Below are positions 1 through 4,974 of a stretch of DNA of 7,510 nucleotides, piece after piece. The position numbers and the translations under genes were made by a program. Position 1 is the first letter of the stretch. Each line of letters starts with the position of its first letter. The DNA comes from an uncultured bacterium (lineage in GTDB: Bacteria > Desulfobacterota > Binatia > HRBIN30): positions 1 through 7,510 of the forward strand of contig CALJUJ010000722.1 in NCBI GenBank assembly GCA_937975525.1. Direction: 5' to 3'. The notes under the pieces were generated by a model. The model was not told where the DNA came from. It was given only the letters and a program-made list of their open reading frames with translations, and ran no database searches.

Positions 1-114
1 GACGGCGACGAAGTTTGGGGCATCGACAAGTTCGCCAACGTCTACCGCCGCTCCGGCGAACGGTGGCGCCTTCTCCCCGGATCGCTGGTCCAGCTCGATG
101 TAGCGGATCGTTGA
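1..114 (+). CDS. Tectonin-type beta-propeller repeat protein, C-terminal fragment (5' end outside window)
   Basis: Only the last 37 codons are visible, in frame 1, ending in TGA at 112-114. The peptide reads DGDEVWGIDKFANVYRR, then W, then LLPGSLVQLDV. This is one near-complete tectonin/TECPR propeller repeat: 'G..VWG(I/V)(N/D)....(I/V)(Y/F)RR......W..(L/V)PG.L.Q(L/I)(S/D)V'. In known proteins such repeats stack into a six-bladed propeller that binds sugars or lipopolysaccharide, as in fish-egg lectin, limulus lectin L6 and myxobacterial tectonin proteins. That suggests a surface or secreted carbohydrate-binding role, but only one blade can be seen. The protein ends right after the blade, so there is no C-terminal extra domain. 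An NTF2/SnoaL-like C-terminus was considered; the 'PGSL.Q' and 'YRR' spacing fits tectonin better. Whether it shares a transcript with the next gene is unknown; the gap is 107 bases and holds a possible promoter. Confidence 0.65.
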   Translation, partial: DGDEVWGIDKFANVYRRSGERWRLLPGSLVQLDVADR

Positions 115-162
115 GATCGTAGTCTCGTCGCGCGCGCCATGGTCCATCGGAAGCACTCCGGT

Positions 163-192
163 TTGACGGCGGACGCGGGGCACGCGTAGACC
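163..192 (+). promoter_or_regulatory. Possible sigma70-type promoter for the luciferase-like gene
   Basis: TTGACG at 163-168 is one base from the -35 consensus. It is followed after 18 bases by TAGACC (187-192), a weak -10 that keeps T1, A2 and A4. Start of transcription would fall near 199, giving a leader of about 23 bases. A short inverted repeat, ACGCG-GGGCA-CGCGT (173-187), sits between the two boxes and could be an operator half-site pair or chance in GC-rich DNA. A GGGA at 210-213 is the only, weak, Shine-Dalgarno candidate for the ATG at 222. Confidence 0.35.
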
Positions 193-221
193 AGCCCCAT
201 GCCATCGATGGGACTGCGGTC

Positions 222-1196
222 ATGACGATGATCGGGATTCGCTTCGACCTCCGCGTGCCACCGTTCGCTGAGGTCACCCACGCAGAACAGTATGCCGCCT
301 GCCTCGACATGTGCGCGTGGGCGGACGAGCTCGGTTTCGACATCGTCGTGCTCTCGGAGCATCACGGCGTCGACGACGGGTACATGTCGTCTCCGGTGAC
401 GCTGGCTGCGGCCATCCTCGGTCGCACCAAACGTGTCGCCGTGAACATCGCGGCGGCGCTGATTCCGTTGCACGACCCCGTGCGCCTCGCCGAACAGCTC
501 GCAACCGTATCGCTGGCGAGCGGCGGTCGCCTGAGCCTGGTCGCGGGACTCGGCTACCGTCAGGAGGAATTCGACATGGCGGGGGTCGAGCGTCGGCGAC
601 GCGGCCGCTTGCTGGAGGAATACGTGGGGGTGATGCAGAAGGCATGGTCGGGCGAGGTGTTCGCGTGGAATGGGCGCAACATTCGGGTCACGCCCAAGCC
701 CGCCGTACCGCCCACCATTCTCGTCGGCGGCTCCACCGAGAAGGCCGCGCGCCGGGCAGCTCGCCTGAGGGCTGGTTTCTTTCCCGCGGTCGGCGACCCG
801 GAGCTGGCGAAGCAATACGAAGATGCGTGTGCCGAGGTCGGGTTCGACGGTGGGTTCGTCATGCTGCCCGGCGGTCCCGGCTACATCCACGTGAGCGACG
901 ACCCGGACCGTGATTGGCAGCGCGTCGGACCCCACGCGTTGTGGGACGCGCAGACGTACGATTCATGGCAGACCTCGGACCAGGGCGGCTCCGAGGTCCA
1001 CGTTGCGGCGAAGACGGTTGCCGACGTCCGCGCGAGCGGGGTGTATTCGGTGGTGACCCCTGACGGGTGCGTCGAGCTGGCGCAACGCCACGGCCGTTTG
1101 ATCTTCCACCCGCTGATGGGTGGGTTGCCGGTCGAATTCGGTTGGGAGGGCTTGCGGCGATTCGAGCGTGAAGTCTTGCCGCGCCTGCGTTCGTAG
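222..1196 (+). CDS. LLM-class flavin-dependent oxidoreductase (bacterial luciferase-like monooxygenase)
   Basis: A 324-residue cytoplasmic TIM-barrel enzyme of the luciferase-like family (PF00296 type), which uses reduced FMN or coenzyme F420 to oxidise or reduce small organic substrates. Visible hallmarks are SEHHG (residues 45-49) on an early strand, the long run LIPLHDPVRLAEQLA (about 80-94), SGGRLSLVAGLGYRQEEF (100-117) near the flavin phosphate, RGRLLEEY, a tryptophan-rich 'AWSGEVFAWNGR' stretch, and VGGSTEKAARRAARL (about 168-182). Length is normal for the family (300-350). The ATG at 222 is chosen because family members begin 5-10 residues before the first strand (IGIRFDLR); ATG at 228 is an equally good alternative. 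The C-terminus from about residue 200 is less typical. It converges on the amidohydrolase. Cofactor and substrate cannot be told from the sequence; family assignment is firm. Confidence 0.92.
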   Translation: MTMIGIRFDLRVPPFAEVTHAEQYAACLDMCAWADELGFDIVVLSEHHGVDDGYMSSPVTLAAAILGRTKRVAVNIAAALIPLHDPVRLAEQLATVSLASGGRLSLVAGLGYRQEEFDMAGVERRRRGRLLEEYVGVMQKAWSGEVFAWNGRNIRVTPKPAVPPTILVGGSTEKAARRAARLRAGFFPAVGDPELAKQYEDACAEVGFDGGFVMLPGGPGYIHVSDDPDRDWQRVGPHALWDAQTYDSWQTSDQGGSEVHVAAKTVADVRASGVYSVVTPDGCVELAQRHGRLIFHPLMGGLPVEFGWEGLRRFEREVLPRLRS

Positions 1197-1202
1197 GGTG
1201 CG

Positions 1203-1231
1203 CGGGCGGGGGACGGATGGCCCCCCGCCCG
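1203..1231. terminator. GC-rich hairpin between convergent genes, possible bidirectional terminator
   Basis: GGGCGGGGG (1204-1212) pairs perfectly with CCCCCGCCC (1222-1230), with a 9-base loop and one more C-G pair at 1203/1231. An alternative pairing uses GGACGG (1211-1216) and CCGTCC (1229-1234). The hairpin fills most of the 40-base gap between the stops of two convergent genes, the right place for a shared terminator. Neither side has a T-run, so it is not a classical intrinsic terminator. It may act as a pause or mRNA-end structure. Confidence 0.45.
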
Positions 1232-1236
1232 TCCGC

Positions 1237-2373
1237 TCACGCCTGGTCGAGCCCGTAGAGGCGCACGCAGTTGGCGGCGAGCATCTTCTGACGCTCGTCG
1301 GCGGCGACGCCCTGGAACATTTCGTCGATGACCTTGCGCGAGTACGGCCAGTCGGCTCCGTGGTGCGGATAGTCGGTCGACCACATCATGTTGTCCACTC
1401 CGATCGAGTGGCGGTTGGCTACGCCGTACCGGTCGATGATGAACGTCGCGTTCCAGTTGCGGCGGAAGTACTCGCTCGGCACGCGTTGCAGCGTGCTCTT
1501 CGCCCAGCTCCGGTTGCGCCAGTAGCGGTCGTCCATCTGCTCGAGGAAGTAGGGGATCCAGCCGGCGCCGCACTCGACCCCGACCATCTGTAGGTCTGGG
1601 TACTTGTCGAAGATTCCCCAGAAGATCGTCTCGCCGATGATCGTCGGCATGGTCGTCAACCCGGCGGCGCTGAACCCGGTCAGTGCCGCGTTCCCTTTGC
1701 GCGCGATGCTGCCGATCTGTTGTTTTTGCTGGCCCCGGTGCACCAGGCTGATGTGCACGCTGACGGGGGTGTTGGACTTCTCGGCGGCCGCCCAGAAGGG
1801 ATCGCAATCGTCGTCCAGAAACGGCTTCCCGGAGGGCCAGCTCGAGATCACCACGCCGCGCAAGCCCATCTCGCGACAGCGATGCATTTCGGCCACGGCA
1901 CGCTCGATGCCGAGGTTGGGGATCTGCCCCTGGCCGACGAAGTGGCGGGGCGCATGGCCGACGAAGTCCTTCGCCAGCCAATTGTTGTAGGCTTCGACGC
2001 CGGCGCGGTGGAACTCGTCGTCGTCGCTGAGCATGAAGTGGCGCATGGTGCGTTGCGGAGGGTAGATGACTTCCGCCTGCAACCCGTCCTCGAGCATCTC
2101 GGCGACGCGGGCCTTCGGCTCGAAGCACCCCTGGTTGATCGTGTCGTAGCGGGACCCCCCCCAGCGGAGTTCGTCGTAGCTCTTGCCGCGCGTCTTGGTG
2201 ACCAAGCCGATCGTCATCGGCTTGCCGCCGTCGTGGAAGTCCCAGCCCTGGCCGCCCTCGCCGTCTTCGACGACGACGGGCGCGCGCTTCTTGAACTCGG
2301 CGTCGAGCCACTTTTCCCAAAGGTCGGGCGGCTCGATGATGTGCGAGTCCGCGGAAACGATTTCGTAGTGCAT
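1237..2373 (-). CDS. Amidohydrolase-family metal-dependent hydrolase (amidohydrolase 2 type)
   Basis: A 378-residue TIM-barrel hydrolase of the amidohydrolase-2 family, which also contains ACMSD-type decarboxylases. Probable metal and active-site residues are D9 and H11 in SADSHIIEP, H207 in VSVHIS, and D334 in WSTDYPHH. The family block GWIPYFLEQMDDRYW (271-285) and the ending 'KMLAANCVRLYGL' (363-375) are clear. The usual first HxH is DxH here, as in many members of this subgroup. The start is set at 2373: MHYEIVSADSH begins the first strand at once, and GAGGAG lies 10 bases upstream. An upstream in-frame ATG at 2412 would add 13 unlikely residues encoded by an operator-like inverted repeat. 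It is probably cytoplasmic, with no signal peptide. Related enzymes hydrolyse or decarboxylate aromatic and cyclic compounds; the substrate here is unknown. Expression may be controlled by a repressor at 2391-2414. Confidence 0.9.
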   Translation of the reverse strand: MHYEIVSADSHIIEPPDLWEKWLDAEFKKRAPVVVEDGEGGQGWDFHDGGKPMTIGLVTKTRGKSYDELRWGGSRYDTINQGCFEPKARVAEMLEDGLQAEVIYPPQRTMRHFMLSDDDEFHRAGVEAYNNWLAKDFVGHAPRHFVGQGQIPNLGIERAVAEMHRCREMGLRGVVISSWPSGKPFLDDDCDPFWAAAEKSNTPVSVHISLVHRGQQKQQIGSIARKGNAALTGFSAAGLTTMPTIIGETIFWGIFDKYPDLQMVGVECGAGWIPYFLEQMDDRYWRNRSWAKSTLQRVPSEYFRRNWNATFIIDRYGVANRHSIGVDNMMWSTDYPHHGADWPYSRKVIDEMFQGVAADERQKMLAANCVRLYGLDQA

Positions 2374-2383
2374 GCCGGTGCTA

Positions 2384-2389
2384 CTCCTC
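2384..2389 (-). promoter_or_regulatory. Ribosome binding site GAGGAG that fixes the amidohydrolase start
   Basis: Read on the minus strand this is GAGGAG, with 10 bases before the ATG at 2373. It is the strongest Shine-Dalgarno sequence in the window and decides for the 2373 start over the upstream ATG at 2412. Confidence 0.75.
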
Positions 2390-2390
2390 G

Positions 2391-2414
2391 AGGTGAATGA
2401 ACATTTGTTCACCT
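2391..2414. promoter_or_regulatory. Nested inverted repeat, probable repressor operator upstream of the amidohydrolase
   Basis: Two inverted repeats overlap here. The outer one has 7-base arms, AGGTGAA (2391-2397) and TTCACCT (2408-2414), separated by 10 bases. The inner one, TGAACA-TT-TGTTCA (2398-2411), is perfect and is centred 2 bases further right. It lies just upstream of the ribosome binding site, about where transcription from the candidate promoter would begin, so a bound dimer would block the gene. It resembles TetR-family operators (TGAAC-N4-GTTCA). The core GAAC-N4-GTTC is also the Gram-positive/mycobacterial type of LexA box. No regulator gene is visible nearby. Confidence 0.55.
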
Positions 2415-2415
2415 A

Positions 2416-2445
2416 CGGGTAGCAGAGTGCTCGCCCGCCGGTCAA
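2416..2445 (-). promoter_or_regulatory. Candidate promoter for the amidohydrolase gene
   Basis: On the minus strand TTGACC (2445-2440) is a good -35 box. After 18 bases comes TACCCG (2421-2416), a poor -10. The predicted transcription start falls inside the inverted repeat at 2391-2414, which fits repression by an operator at +1. The -10 match is weak, so the exact position is uncertain. Confidence 0.3.
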
Positions 2446-2506
2446 GGTGGGTGGCGCGCACGCAAGCCGGCTGCGCAAGGATTCTTCGCGCTCCCGAGAA
2501 ATCGCC

Positions 2507-2535
2507 TTAACAACCCCCCCAGCATCTCCTAGGCT
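2507..2535 (+). promoter_or_regulatory. Promoter for the beta-helix gene, predicting a nearly leaderless mRNA
   Basis: TTAACA (2507-2512), 17 bases, then TAGGCT (2530-2535), which fits the TANNNT form of -10 box seen in high-GC bacteria. With the usual 6-8 base gap, transcription would begin at about 2541-2543, at or next to the ATG at 2543. No Shine-Dalgarno sequence is visible before that ATG, which agrees with leaderless translation. Confidence 0.5.
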
Positions 2536-2542
2536 ACGGGTC

Positions 2543-3838
2543 ATGCAGATGTTTCCGGGCTCTATTCGTCGGCTGGGTCGCTGCCTCGCTCCCGCCTGTC
2601 TCGGTTGGCTCGTCCTCCTGGTGCCGCTGGTGGCGCCGTCCGCCGCCACCGCTGCGACCTTCACGGTCGATACCGCCAAAGACCTGCCCGACGCCGTTCC
2701 GGGCGACGGGCTCTGTGCTTCCGAGAGTGGCGCATGCTCTCTGCGCGCCGCCTTCCAGGAAGCCAATGCGCTCGCCGGCGCCGACGTCATCGATCTTCCC
2801 CGCGGGCGCTATCGTTTGACCGAAGGCGAGTTGGCGATCAGCGAAGATCTCGAGGTGAACGGGGTGAGCCCACGCCGAACGGCGATTCAGGGACGCCGCC
2901 GCCATCGTCTCATCGCCGTCGCGCCCGGCGTGAGTGCGTCGCTCTCCAACCTGACCCTGCGCGGCGGCGGAGCCGCGGATGGTGCCGGCATCTACAACCA
3001 GGGCGAGTTGGCGCTGCAGTCCCTGGTCATCTCCCGCAACGTTGTCGACGACGGGCGCGGCGGAGGGCTCTACAATGGCGGGCACGCCGAGCTGCGCGAG
3101 GTGGTCCTGCTCGGCAACACGGCGCTGTTCGGAGCCGCTCTCTACAACGCCTCGGCCAGCACGCTGGAGCTCTACGACGTCCTCGTGCGGCGCAACCGGC
3201 ACGTCGTGGACGGCGGCGGAGGGGGGCTGTTCAACCTGGGGCAGGTCGACATCGTGCGCTCGACCTTCCTCAAGAACCAGGCTCGCATCGGCTTCGGTGG
3301 GGGTGCGATCTACAACGACGGCCTAGCGCTCATCATCAACTCGACGATCTCGCGCAACCGCGCACGCATCAGCACGGGCGGGGCCCTGGTCACCGACACG
3401 CACGGGGTCACGACCCTGCGCAACGTCACCATGGTGCGCAATCAAGCCCGTTTCGTCAGCGGCGGGATCGCCAACTTCGGCGTGACGGCCGTTCACAACA
3501 GCATCGTCGCCGAGAACTTCAACAACCGGGTGAGGGACATCAATTGCGGCGGCGACGTGCCGGTCACGTCCTTGGGGTACAACCTCGAGAGTGGCGCGGT
3601 GTGCAGCTTCCACGGGCCGGGCGACCAGTCGAACCAGAGGCCCTACTCGCGCGGCGAGAATCTCAATGGCGGCTTGACCCCGAGCCGCAAACTGATGAGC
3701 CGGAGCTCGGCGATCGATGCCGGCGATCCGGACGAGTGTCCCGACGTCGACCAACGAGGCCTGCCGCGCCCGGTGGATGGTGACCAGAATGGCTCGTCGC
3801 GGTGCGACATCGGGTCGTTCGAGGTGCAGCCGGAGTGA
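2543..3838 (+). CDS. Secreted right-handed parallel beta-helix protein (choice-of-anchor Q type)
   Basis: A 431-residue exported protein. Residues 1-38 form a signal peptide: RRLGR, a hydrophobic stretch LGWLVLLVPLVAP, then ending SAATAA before TFTVD. Next comes CSLRAAFQEANA (65-76), the N-terminal mark of this family. At least six helix coils follow, each ending in a G-G-x-(L/I)-(Y/F)-N turn: asparagines at 152, 178, 202, 231 and 258, then a degenerate T284, spaced 24-29 residues. The C-terminal block SSAIDAGDP...DQRGLPRP...CDIGSFEVQP is the classic ending of these repeats. Such helices bind or cleave polysaccharide or act as adhesins; no catalytic residues can be assigned. No sorting or membrane anchor follows CDIGSFE, so it is probably released or held non-covalently. 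The ATG at 2543 directly precedes the signal peptide; a frame-open upstream start at 2447 would add a charged tail and overlap the promoter. Confidence 0.88.
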   Translation: MQMFPGSIRRLGRCLAPACLGWLVLLVPLVAPSAATAATFTVDTAKDLPDAVPGDGLCASESGACSLRAAFQEANALAGADVIDLPRGRYRLTEGELAISEDLEVNGVSPRRTAIQGRRRHRLIAVAPGVSASLSNLTLRGGGAADGAGIYNQGELALQSLVISRNVVDDGRGGGLYNGGHAELREVVLLGNTALFGAALYNASASTLELYDVLVRRNRHVVDGGGGGLFNLGQVDIVRSTFLKNQARIGFGGGAIYNDGLALIINSTISRNRARISTGGALVTDTHGVTTLRNVTMVRNQARFVSGGIANFGVTAVHNSIVAENFNNRVRDINCGGDVPVTSLGYNLESGAVCSFHGPGDQSNQRPYSRGENLNGGLTPSRKLMSRSSAIDAGDPDECPDVDQRGLPRPVDGDQNGSSRCDIGSFEVQPE

Positions 3839-3844
3839 GTGCGC

Positions 3845-3874
3845 TCGGGCACGCCCACTTGCGTGCGGGCCCGA
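3845..3874 (+). other. Bulged hairpin between the beta-helix and zinc-ribbon genes
   Basis: TCGGGC (3845-3850) pairs with GCCCGA (3869-3874), and inside it ACGC (3851-3854) pairs with GCGT (3861-3864). The loop is CCACTT, with a 4-base bulge GCGG. It lies 7 bases after one stop and 10 bases before the next start. It has no T-run, so it could attenuate transcription, protect an mRNA end or shape the leader of the next gene. If translation of the next gene begins at the GTG at 3839, the element is coding and the fold may be chance. Confidence 0.3.
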
Positions 3875-3883
3875 ATCCGCGGC

Positions 3884-4489
3884 ATGTCGAGCGCCATGCA
3901 GCACTGCCCCGAGTGTCGAACCGAGTTCGTAGCCGGCATTTCCTCGTGCTCGGACTGCGGCGGCGCCCTGCGTGACGGCGAGTTGCCGCCGCGGCAGCAC
4001 GGCGGACTAGAGGACCAGGTCGAACGCGCCCTCGCGGAGCAGGGGCACGACGCCGAGCCCGCCGAGCCACCGGACACCTTGATCGGTACGCTGCCTGGAG
4101 AAGACGCCGAAATCGTTGCGCGGACGCTGGCTCTCGAACAGATCACGTCGCTGCTGTCGTGCGACGGCGACGAGCAGCTTCGCGGCCCTCACGAGCCACC
4201 CAAGCCGCCCATCGCACGCCGCAAGCTGGTCGACATCTACGTGCCTCACCAACGCGTCGACGAGGCGCGCGAGATTCTCTCGTCGGTGCAGAGCAGCGAC
4301 GTGATCGGTGATCAGTGGCGCTCGGACGATTCGACGGGGGGCGACGATGAGGTTGCCGAATCGGCCGGCGACGGTCGCGTGCACGCTGTCTCCGCTGCCG
4401 AGTCGCCGCAGCCGGAGGGGGTGGGGCGCTACGTCGTTCTCGTCGTCGTCGTCAGCGTGGTCGTCGCGCTGTTTCTCGTTCTCTTGTAG
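3884..4489 (+). CDS. Zinc-ribbon, DUF2007-like, C-terminally membrane-anchored protein
   Basis: A 201-residue protein in three parts. Residues 8-25 are a zinc ribbon, CPEC...CSDC (C8, C11, C22, C25). Residues 65 to about 133 resemble the DUF2007 'putative signal-transducing' domain: TLIGTLPGEDAEIVARTLALEQI, later VDIYVPHQRVDEAREIL, with the usual alpha-beta pattern of a small ferredoxin-like fold. An acidic, probably disordered linker then leads to a last helix, YVVLVVVVSVVVALFLVLL (183-201), with nothing after it. The layout is that of a tail-anchored protein with its domains in the cytoplasm. The ATG at 3884 is preferred; ATG at 3896 (MQHCPEC) is equally likely, and GTG at 3839 is possible but adds an arginine-rich stretch. 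No Shine-Dalgarno is evident. It follows the beta-helix gene by 45 bases and may share its transcript. Function is unknown; a sensor or protein-protein adaptor role is inference. Confidence 0.75.
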   Translation: MSSAMQHCPECRTEFVAGISSCSDCGGALRDGELPPRQHGGLEDQVERALAEQGHDAEPAEPPDTLIGTLPGEDAEIVARTLALEQITSLLSCDGDEQLRGPHEPPKPPIARRKLVDIYVPHQRVDEAREILSSVQSSDVIGDQWRSDDSTGGDDEVAESAGDGRVHAVSAAESPQPEGVGRYVVLVVVVSVVVALFLVLL

Positions 4490-4495
4490 CCGTTC

Positions 4496-4891
4496 TCACA
4501 GCCGCGTTCGGCGCCGCGGGCGCATCAGGGCATCCACCGCGAAATCCCCGCCGCCCGTGAGAATCAGTACGAGGAAGGGCACCGCGTACAAAGCCGCGAG
4601 CTCTTTCTCGCGCCAGGGATCACCGTCGTGTACGACCAATACGGCAACGACCATCGTCGTCAGCAGTGGGACGGCGACGAAACGCGTGGCGAACCCGACG
4701 ATCAAAGCAATGGAGCAAAAAACCTCGGCGAACACGGCGAGAGCGAGACTGAAGCCGGGGCCGATGCCGAGAGGATCGGGAAACGTCGACAGCTTGTCGG
4801 TGAACCCCACCAATTTGCCCCAGCCGTGACCCGCGAGCATCATCGCGCCTACGGATACGCGCAGGACGAGTATTCCCAATGAGCTCAGCAT
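4496..4891 (-). CDS. DoxX-family integral membrane protein
   Basis: A 131-residue protein with four hydrophobic segments, the normal size and layout for DoxX/DoxD-like proteins. Segment 1 is LGILVLRVSVGAMMLAGHG followed by WGKLVGF, the family's 'R-x-x-x-G...HG..K' motif. Later come FAEVFCSIALIVGFATRF, VAVPLLTTMVVAVLVVH and LAALYAVPFLVLILTGGGDF, ending in an arginine-rich tail (RPRRRTRL) likely to be cytoplasmic. Family members are linked to quinone-coupled thiosulfate oxidation, or to redox partners such as the mycobacterial SodA-DoxX-SseA complex; most are uncharacterised. The start at 4891 (MLSSLG) places the first helix at the N-terminus; the frame is open to 4951, but that adds a charged stretch lying in the promoter region. 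It converges on the zinc-ribbon gene with 6 bases between stops and no terminator in the gap. It is divergent from the ABC importer, with which shared control is possible. Confidence 0.85.
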   Translation of the reverse strand: MLSSLGILVLRVSVGAMMLAGHGWGKLVGFTDKLSTFPDPLGIGPGFSLALAVFAEVFCSIALIVGFATRFVAVPLLTTMVVAVLVVHDGDPWREKELAALYAVPFLVLILTGGGDFAVDALMRPRRRTRL

Positions 4892-4919
4892 GCGGTCGTC
4901 GCCCCGGTCAGGGAGCAGG

Positions 4920-4948
4920 TTGACACTCGGGGATCGCCGATGAAGAGT
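4920..4948 (+). promoter_or_regulatory. Promoter for the ABC importer operon
   Basis: A perfect -35 box TTGACA (4920-4925) is followed after 17 bases by AAGAGT (4943-4948), a weak -10 that keeps A2, A4 and T6. Transcription would start near 4955, leaving a leader of about 20 bases before the ATG at 4975. The strong -35 with a poor -10 is a common form for activator-dependent or stress promoters. Confidence 0.45.
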
Positions 4949-4951
4949 CAA
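4923..4951 (-). promoter_or_regulatory. Candidate opposing promoter for the DoxX gene, overlapping the importer promoter
   Basis: On the minus strand TTGACT (4951-4946) is a near-perfect -35. Seventeen bases on is GAGTGT (4928-4923), a poor -10 (A2 and T6 only). It occupies almost the same bases as the rightward promoter, so the two would exclude each other. The arms TTGACACTC (4920-4928) and AAGAGTCAA (4943-4951) form an imperfect inverted repeat (7 of 9 positions), which could also be read as an operator. Confidence 0.3.
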
Positions 4952-4974
4952 GGCCCGTCTCGCACCCTGGCCAC

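Noticed and set aside
42..935. Minus-strand frame of 297 codons opposite the luciferase-like gene
   Set aside because: No recognisable domain, and its complement is a clear LLM-class oxidoreductase.
881..2320. A 479-codon minus-strand frame over the amidohydrolase
   Set aside because: Arginine-rich translation with no family features. The real gene is in another frame on the same strand with intact active-site motifs and a good ribosome binding site.
2398..2411. SOS box (LexA site)
   Set aside because: GAAC-N4-GTTC fits the Gram-positive LexA pattern, but the downstream gene is not a DNA-repair gene and TetR-type operators share the core, so it is reported only as a general operator.
2513..2520. 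Run of C between the -35 and -10 boxes
   Set aside because: Too short to suggest slippage or a regulatory homopolymer; ordinary in GC-rich DNA.
2990..3480. Periodic repeats every 70-90 bases
   Set aside because: They follow the beta-helix coils (GGxLYN turns) and are protein-level repeats, not a CRISPR array or DNA-level tandem repeat.
2605..3783. A 392-codon plus-strand frame inside the beta-helix gene
   Set aside because: Arg/His/Gln-rich shadow frame. The overlapping frame has the signal peptide, periodic coils and conserved end motifs.
4425..4470. GTC-rich repeat tract
   Set aside because: It is simply the valine-rich membrane helix of the zinc-ribbon protein encoded with the favoured GTC codon; no evidence of a variable microsatellite.
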